A stretch of 23,998 bases of DNA from the NCBI GenBank assembly GCA_009776395.1, contig WRNX01000009.1, positions 1 through 23,998 on the forward strand, given 5' to 3'. Under the pieces are notes generated by a model, which searched no databases, was not told where the DNA came from, and saw only the letters and a list, made by a program, of their open reading frames with translations. Each line of letters opens with the position of its first letter. Positions within the stretch are counted from its first letter, which is position 1. Source of the stretch: Lentimicrobiaceae bacterium (GTDB lineage: Bacteria > Bacteroidota > Bacteroidia > Bacteroidales > WCHB1-69). Made by a program: the position numbers and the translations under genes. Positions 7,808-12,637 of the stretch are shown here, one piece after another.

Positions 7808-7814
7808 AAGGAGG
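7808..7814 (+). promoter_or_regulatory. Strong Shine-Dalgarno site of rplF
   Basis: AAGGAGG stands eight bases before the rplF ATG and directly after the rpsH stop. It stands out because Bacteroidota rarely use Shine-Dalgarno sites, and most genes in this window have none. Confidence 0.75.
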
Positions 7815-7822
7815 AAAAAATC

Positions 7823-8383
7823 ATGTCAAGAATAGGAAAATTACCCATTACGCTTCCTCAAAGCGTTGAAATTAAAAGAGATGAAAAAAGCCAAATCGTT
7901 ACCGTAAAAGGTCCGAAAGGCGAACTGAAACAGTTTGTTGATGGCGACATCACCTTTACTGTTGAAGAGGGCAAATTAACCCTCGCACGTCCTACCGAAC
8001 AAAAACGCCACAGAGCAATGCACGGTCTTTACAGAGCGTTGTTAGCAAACATGATCAAAGGCGTTTCGGAAGGATTTGAAATTAAACAGGAATTAGTAGG
8101 CGTGGGATACAAAGCCGAAGCAAAACCCGGCAATATGTTGGAAATGAGTTTGGGATATTCTCACAATCTGCTCTTTGCCCTTTGCCCCGAAATAACCGTT
8201 GAAACCATAAATGAAAAAGGTAAAAACCCCATTATCATTTTACGCGGTATTGATAAACAATTGCTGGGACAAGTAGCCAATAAAATTCGCTCCTATCGTA
8301 AACCTGAACCTTACAAAGGAAAAGGTATTCGTTTTGCAGGCGAAATTGTACGTAAAAAAGCCGGTAAATCTGCCGAAAAATAA
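7823..8383 (+). CDS. rplF: Large ribosomal subunit protein L6 (uL6)
   Basis: L6 lies near the sarcin-ricin loop at the factor-binding site of the 50S subunit. The 186-residue product opens MSRIGKLPITLPQSVEI and contains VKGPKGEL, the HRAMHGLYRALLANMIKGVSEGF block, the LVGVGYKAE segment, and the C-terminal signature YRKPEPYKGKGIRFAGE. Length is normal for the family. A strong Shine-Dalgarno (7808-7814) precedes it. The 39-base gap before rplR contains no hairpin or clear repeat. Confidence 0.97.
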   Translation: MSRIGKLPITLPQSVEIKRDEKSQIVTVKGPKGELKQFVDGDITFTVEEGKLTLARPTEQKRHRAMHGLYRALLANMIKGVSEGFEIKQELVGVGYKAEAKPGNMLEMSLGYSHNLLFALCPEITVETINEKGKNPIIILRGIDKQLLGQVANKIRSYRKPEPYKGKGIRFAGEIVRKKAGKSAEK

Positions 8384-8422
8384 AATCATTATTAAACACA
8401 TCCTCATAAAGTTTAGAACATT

Positions 8423-8782
8423 ATGGCATTTAACAGAAAAACATTTAGACGCAACAGAATAAAAATGAGAATCCGTAAAACGGTTCACGGATCTCAGTCC
8501 CGTCCACGAATGACGGTCTATAGAAGTAACCGCGATATTTATGTGCAATTAATTGACGACAATGCGGGCGTTACTTTGCTATCTACTTCATCAGCAGTTA
8601 CTGATATTCGCGATCAAAAAGGAACCAAAACCGAAAAATCGGCAATGGTAGGTAAATTAATAGCCGAAAAAGCAAAAGAAGCCGGTATCACTACCGTAGT
8701 TTTCGATAGAAATGGCTATTTATATCATGGTAGAGTAAAATCTTTAGCGGACGCCGCAAGAGAAGGTGGTTTAATTTTCTAA
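8423..8782 (+). CDS. rplR: Large ribosomal subunit protein L18 (uL18)
   Basis: L18 binds 5S rRNA together with L5. The 119-residue product has a basic N-terminus (FRRNRIKMRIRKTVHGSQSRPRMTVYRSNRDIYVQ) and the conserved end TVVFDRNGYLYHGRVKSLADAAREGGL. Length and domain content are normal. It lies in the standard spc order between rplF and rpsE, 18 bases before the latter. Confidence 0.97.
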   Translation: MAFNRKTFRRNRIKMRIRKTVHGSQSRPRMTVYRSNRDIYVQLIDDNAGVTLLSTSSAVTDIRDQKGTKTEKSAMVGKLIAEKAKEAGITTVVFDRNGYLYHGRVKSLADAAREGGLIF

Positions 8783-8786
8783 AAAT

Positions 8787-8793
8787 AAGGAGA
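8787..8793 (+). promoter_or_regulatory. Shine-Dalgarno site of rpsE
   Basis: AAGGAGA lies seven bases before the rpsE ATG and just after the rplR stop. It is the second clear Shine-Dalgarno site in this ribosomal block. Confidence 0.65.
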
Positions 8794-8800
8794 AACAGTT

Positions 8801-9319
8801 ATGTCAAGTTTAAAAATTAAAAGAATAAAAGCAACCGATATTGAATTAAAAGATCGTTTAGTTGCAGTGAACAGAGTAACCAAAGTTACCAAAGGGGGAC
8901 GTACATTCAGTTTCTCTGCTATCGTAGTGGTAGGTAATGAAAACGGAATCATCGGGTTTGGATTGGGAAAAGCAAAAGAAGTCTCTTCCGCAATCTCAAA
9001 GGGGATTGACGATGCCAAGAAAAATCTCATTCAAGTACCTGTATATAAAAAGACTATTCCGCATGCCGCAGAAGGTAAATATTGCGGGTCGTTGGTATTT
9101 ATGAAACCTGCCGCGCCCGGTACAGGAGTTATTGCCGGCGGAGCCATGCGCGCCGTGTTTGAAAGCGTTGGCGTTCACAACGTATTAGCCAAATCGAAAG
9201 GCTCATCGAACCCTCACAGCGTAGTAAAAGCTACTATTAATGCGTTGGCGCAAATGCGCGATGCTTACAGCGTGGCGCAAGTGCGCGGAGTTGGGTTAGA
9301 TAAGGTGTTTAACGGGTAA
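8801..9319 (+). CDS. rpsE: Small ribosomal subunit protein S5 (uS5)
   Basis: S5 shapes the mRNA entry channel and supports decoding accuracy. The 172-residue product has the N-terminal double-stranded-RNA-binding type domain (RLVAVNRVTKVTKGGRTFSF, VVGNENGIIGFGLGKAKEV) and the C-terminal domain with GTGVIAGGAMRAVFESVGV and AKSKGSSNPHSVVKATINAL. It is the last ribosomal gene here. The usual next genes, rpmD, rplO and secY, are absent. The stop is followed one base later by a 112-bp heptamer repeat array and then parE. Confidence 0.97.
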   Translation: MSSLKIKRIKATDIELKDRLVAVNRVTKVTKGGRTFSFSAIVVVGNENGIIGFGLGKAKEVSSAISKGIDDAKKNLIQVPVYKKTIPHAAEGKYCGSLVFMKPAAPGTGVIAGGAMRAVFESVGVHNVLAKSKGSSNPHSVVKATINALAQMRDAYSVAQVRGVGLDKVFNG

Positions 9320-9320
9320 T

Positions 9321-9432
9321 GATTAGTGGTTAGTGATTAGTGGTTAGTGATTAGTGGTTAGTGATTAGTGGTTAGTGATTAGTGGTTAGTAGTTAGTGGT
9401 TAGTAGTTAGTGGTTAGTGATTAGTGGTTAGT
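9321..9432 (+). repeat. Large heptamer tandem array after rpsE (16 units, inverted orientation)
   Basis: Sixteen units without a gap: GATTAGT and GGTTAGT alternate, with AGTTAGT replacing GATTAGT at units 11 and 13. The alternation gives a higher-order 14-bp period in eight copies. The reverse complements are ACTAATC and ACTAACC, exactly the units found at 7371-7384 and 11392-11398, so this array belongs to the same family but faces the other way. It starts one base after the rpsE stop. About 70 AT-rich bases remain between the array and parE, with no clear promoter or terminator in them. Confidence 0.93.
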
Positions 9433-9501
9433 TGGAAATGAGGTTTTAGTTTTAATAATTTTTTTTAAACAATTTAATAATTGTAATATAATTTTCTCTA
9501 C

Positions 9502-11337
9502 ATGTCTAATTATACGGAAGATAGCATAAAGTCGTTAGATTGGAATGTGCATATTCGTGAACGTCCCGGTATGTATATTGGAAAATTAGGAGACGGCTCA
9601 TCGCACGATGACGGCATATACGTTCTGCTAAAAGAAGTATTAGATAACTGCATTGACGAATTTATGCGCGGTTTTGGCAAAACTATTGAGATTTCCATAA
9701 AAGAAGATAAAGTTTCCGTGCGCGACTATGGGCGTGGCATCCCACTAAAAAAAATGGTGGATTGTGTTTCTAAAATTAACACGGGAGGAAAATTTGACGA
9801 CAGCACAGCCTACGATACAGCCATTGGCATGAACGGCGTAGGAGTAAAAGCCGTAAATGCACTTTCTTCCTTTTTTAAAGTACATTGTTTTGTAGACGGT
9901 AAACAAAAAAGCGCCGAGTTTTCTCAAGGTGTTAAATTGGTGGAAAACAATATTGAATCCACAAAAGAAGCAAATGGAACTATTATCACTTTTACTCCAG
10001 ATAAAGCATTATTCATTAATTTCCATTGGTATAACGAACATATCGAAAAAATGATGTGGAATTATGTATATTTAAACAGAGGGTTGACTATCAGTTGTAA
10101 TGGGCAAAAATATATGTCAAAAAACGGTTTATTGGATTTAATTAACAACAACCTCTCCTCCGAAGCGCTTTATCAACCTATTTTGTTAAAAGAGAATGAT
10201 TTTGAATGCGCTTTGGTGCATACAAACAGAAACTATGGCGAAGAATATTATACTTTTGTAAACAGTCAATATACCATATATGGCGGAACTCATCAGCAGG
10301 CTTTTCGGGAAGCAATTGTGAAAACAGTGAGGGAGTTTTATAAGAAAGATTTTGAACCCAATGATGTAAGAAATTCAATAGTATCAGCGCTTTCTATTCG
10401 TGTAAAAAATGCCACCTTTGAAGCGCAAACCAAAACCAAATTGGGATCACAATATATGGAACCAGGCGGGCAAACTATACGCAATTATGTGAATGATATG
10501 GTTGGCAGACTTTTAGACAAATACCTTCACATGAACTCCGACGTTGCAGACGCTATTTTGAAAAAAATATTAGAATCGGAAAAAGAACGAAAAGAGATTG
10601 CAGGTATTAAAAAAAGTTTTAAAGAAGTACAAAAAAAAGTAAGCTTGCATAATAGTAAATTGCTCGATTGCAGATACCACTTTAACACCAATGATCTTCA
10701 CGGAACTGAAACCCAAATTTTTATTACAGAGGGAAATTCTGCAACAGGATCTATAACTCCTTCAAGAGACGTCAATACACAGGCAATTTTTAGTTTGAGA
10801 GGAAAACCACTGAATACATTAAAAATTTCTAAAAAAAAAATATATGAAAATGAAGAACTTAGCCTGCTACAAGCGGCTCTTAATATTGAGGATGGCTTGG
10901 ATGGTTTAAGATACAACAATATTATTATTGCTACCGATGCCGACGACGATGGAATGCACATTCGATTGCTATTATTGACTTTTTTCTTAAAATATTATCC
11001 CGATTTAGTAAAATCCGGTCATGTGTATATTCTTCAAACTCCATTATTTAGAGTTAGAAATAAGCAAGAAACTATTTATTGTTATTCTGATGAAGAAAAA
11101 ATAATTGCTATCGAAAAATTAGGGAATAAGCCGGAAATTACGCGTTTTAAAGGATTAGGCGAAATTGATCCCTCTGAGTTTAAGAATTTTATTGGAGTGA
11201 ATATGCGTGCTGATCCTGTTGTGTTAGATAAAACAACTAATGTAATGAATATGCTTGATTTTTACATGGGAAAAAATGATGATGACCGAAGACAGTTCAT
11301 AACGGAACGTCTTAAAGACGAGATAGATGAAGCGTAG
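9502..11337 (+). CDS. parE: DNA topoisomerase IV subunit B (GyrB/ParE family)
   Basis: This is the ATPase and TOPRIM subunit of a type IIA topoisomerase that unlinks replicated chromosomes together with ParC. The 611-residue length and the opening NYTEDSIKSLDWNVHIRERPGMYIGKLGDGSS match the short Bacteroidota ParE form. Ordered motifs: EVLDNCIDEF and DYGRGIP for ATP and Mg binding, GMNGVGVKAVNALS as the ATP lid, an Lys-rich transducer region, then TOPRIM with ITEGNSATGS (Glu410), FSLRGKPLN, ATDADDDGMHIRL and RFKGLGEI. The normally conserved EGDSA is EGNSA here, with Asn412 encoded by AAT. parC is not adjacent in the window. No terminator separates it from rpsE or the aminotransferase, so cotranscription with the ribosomal genes is possible. 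Confidence 0.93.
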   Translation: MSNYTEDSIKSLDWNVHIRERPGMYIGKLGDGSSHDDGIYVLLKEVLDNCIDEFMRGFGKTIEISIKEDKVSVRDYGRGIPLKKMVDCVSKINTGGKFDDSTAYDTAIGMNGVGVKAVNALSSFFKVHCFVDGKQKSAEFSQGVKLVENNIESTKEANGTIITFTPDKALFINFHWYNEHIEKMMWNYVYLNRGLTISCNGQKYMSKNGLLDLINNNLSSEALYQPILLKENDFECALVHTNRNYGEEYYTFVNSQYTIYGGTHQQAFREAIVKTVREFYKKDFEPNDVRNSIVSALSIRVKNATFEAQTKTKLGSQYMEPGGQTIRNYVNDMVGRLLDKYLHMNSDVADAILKKILESEKERKEIAGIKKSFKEVQKKVSLHNSKLLDCRYHFNTNDLHGTETQIFITEGNSATGSITPSRDVNTQAIFSLRGKPLNTLKISKKKIYENEELSLLQAALNIEDGLDGLRYNNIIIATDADDDGMHIRLLLLTFFLKYYPDLVKSGHVYILQTPLFRVRNKQETIYCYSDEEKIIAIEKLGNKPEITRFKGLGEIDPSEFKNFIGVNMRADPVVLDKTTNVMNMLDFYMGKNDDDRRQFITERLKDEIDEA

Positions 11338-11340
11338 TCA

Positions 11341-11405
11341 ATTACGAACTACGAATTAAATCTTAAATCCATTAATCACAAATTATTAATAACTAACCAC
11401 TAATA
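11341..11405 (+). repeat. Degenerate heptamer array in the parE-aminotransferase gap
   Basis: The 65 bases parse as nine 7-base units with one CC insertion at 11369-11370: ATTACGA, ACTACGA, ATTAAAT, CTTAAAT, (CC), ATTAATC, ACAAATT, ATTAATA, ACTAACC, ACTAATA. The last units are identical to members of the arrays at 7343-7405 and (as reverse complement) 9321-9432. It begins three bases after the parE stop and ends three bases before the next ATG. Confidence 0.7.
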
Positions 11406-11408
11406 TTT

Positions 11409-12605
11409 ATGCCAACAATTTCAAAAAAAGGGCAAGTGATGCCCCCCTCCCCCATTCGTAAATTAGTTCCTTTTGCAGATGCTGCAAAGCAACGTGGGGT
11501 AAAAGTTTTTCACCTAAACATTGGACAGCCTGATGTGGAAACCCCAAAATGTGCGTTAGACGCAGTAAAAAACAACAACTTAAAAGTAATTGAATACAGC
11601 CATTCGGCAGGTAATTTGAGCTATCGTAAAAAATTAGTAGAGTACTACAAAAAAGTAGGAATTGATATTACACCTGATGAGATTATCATCACCAACGGTG
11701 GCTCCGAGGCTATTTTGTTTGCTTTTAACACATGTTTAAACCCCGAAGATGAAGTAATAATACCTGAACCGTTTTATGCAAACTATAACGGTTTCGCTAT
11801 TTCTTGCGGCGTGAAAGTTAAACCCATTGTTTCTTCTATTAAAACCGGATTTTCTTTACCCGAAATTGAAGAATTTGAAAAAATTATTACGCCAAAAACA
11901 AAGGCAATTATGATTTGCAATCCTAACAACCCTACAGGCTACCTGTACTCGAAAGAGGAGATTGAAAAATTAGGTCATTTAGCAGAGAAATATGATCTTT
12001 TTCTTTTCGCCGATGAAGTTTATAGAGAGTTTTGCTACGACGGCGAAAAACATTTCTCTGTTATGGAACTCAAACATATTGATCAACATGTAGTATTAAT
12101 GGACTCCGTTTCAAAACGTTATAGTGCGTGTGGCGTGCGCGTGGGCTGTTTTATCTCTAAAAATAAAGAAGTAATGGCTACTGCCTTGAAATTTGCTCAA
12201 GCCCGTTTGAGTCCGCCTACTTATGGACAAATTCTCGGAGAAGCTGCCTGCGAAACTCCGCAATCTTATTTTGATGAAGTAGTTCGTGAATATGTTGCAA
12301 GGAGAAATTGTGTGGTAGATGCCATTAATAAAATGCCCGGATGCTTTTGTCCAAATCCTAAAGGTGCATTTTACGCTGTGGCAAGCCTCCCTATTGACGA
12401 TGCCGACAAATTTTGCCAATGGCTGTTAGAATCTTTTAATTACAATGGTAAAACTGTAATGCTGGCGCCTGCAACCGGTTTCTATTCTTACCCCGCGCCC
12501 GTTGTGAACGAAGTACGAATTAGTTATGTATTGAATGTGAATGATTTGAAAGAAGCAATGGAGTGCTTGGCGGAAGCGGTAAAAGTGTATTCGGGAAGAA
12601 GATGA
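11409..12605 (+). CDS. Class I PLP-dependent aminotransferase, aspartate aminotransferase type
   Basis: This 398-residue cytoplasmic enzyme would move amino groups between aspartate (or a related amino acid) and 2-oxoglutarate. The opening PPSPIRKLVPFADAAKQRGVKVFHLNIGQPD is typical of the bacterial subgroup I-beta. Key sites: ITNGGSEAI for phosphate contacts, NPNNPTG (171-177) with the ring-contacting Asn, DEVY with Asp202, the Schiff-base lysine Lys236 in DSVSKRYSACGVRVG, and the substrate carboxylate arginine Arg370 in NEVRISY. The N-terminus fits the family, supporting the ATG at 11409. It follows parE across a heptamer array and is closed by a terminator at 12609-12637. Exact substrate preference cannot be read from sequence. 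Confidence 0.9.
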   Translation: MPTISKKGQVMPPSPIRKLVPFADAAKQRGVKVFHLNIGQPDVETPKCALDAVKNNNLKVIEYSHSAGNLSYRKKLVEYYKKVGIDITPDEIIITNGGSEAILFAFNTCLNPEDEVIIPEPFYANYNGFAISCGVKVKPIVSSIKTGFSLPEIEEFEKIITPKTKAIMICNPNNPTGYLYSKEEIEKLGHLAEKYDLFLFADEVYREFCYDGEKHFSVMELKHIDQHVVLMDSVSKRYSACGVRVGCFISKNKEVMATALKFAQARLSPPTYGQILGEAACETPQSYFDEVVREYVARRNCVVDAINKMPGCFCPNPKGAFYAVASLPIDDADKFCQWLLESFNYNGKTVMLAPATGFYSYPAPVVNEVRISYVLNVNDLKEAMECLAEAVKVYSGRR

Positions 12606-12608
12606 TTT

Positions 12609-12637
12609 TAATCTGACAATAAATCAGATTATTTTTT
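12609..12637 (+). terminator. Hairpin terminator after the aminotransferase gene
   Basis: TAATCTGA (12609-12616) pairs with TCAGATTA (12624-12631) around a seven-base loop and is followed by six Ts. It lies three bases after the aminotransferase stop. Its right arm contains the stop codon (12629-12631) of the converging minus-strand gene, so the two transcription units meet with overlapping ends. It is probably the end of the transcript that starts before rplX. Confidence 0.75.

Noticed and set aside
7343..9432. CRISPR array interpretation of the repeats
   Set aside because: The repeat unit is 7 bp in direct contact with no spacers, and no cas genes are present; this is a tandem short repeat.
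9433..9501. Small hidden rpmD (L30) or rplO start after rpsE
   Set aside because: The bases between the repeat array and parE hold no open frame of suitable length and no L30-like residues on either strand.
10950..10967. DADDDG in ParE as a damaged metal site
   Set aside because: The acidic residues that bind Mg2+ are all kept; the middle residue varies naturally in the family.
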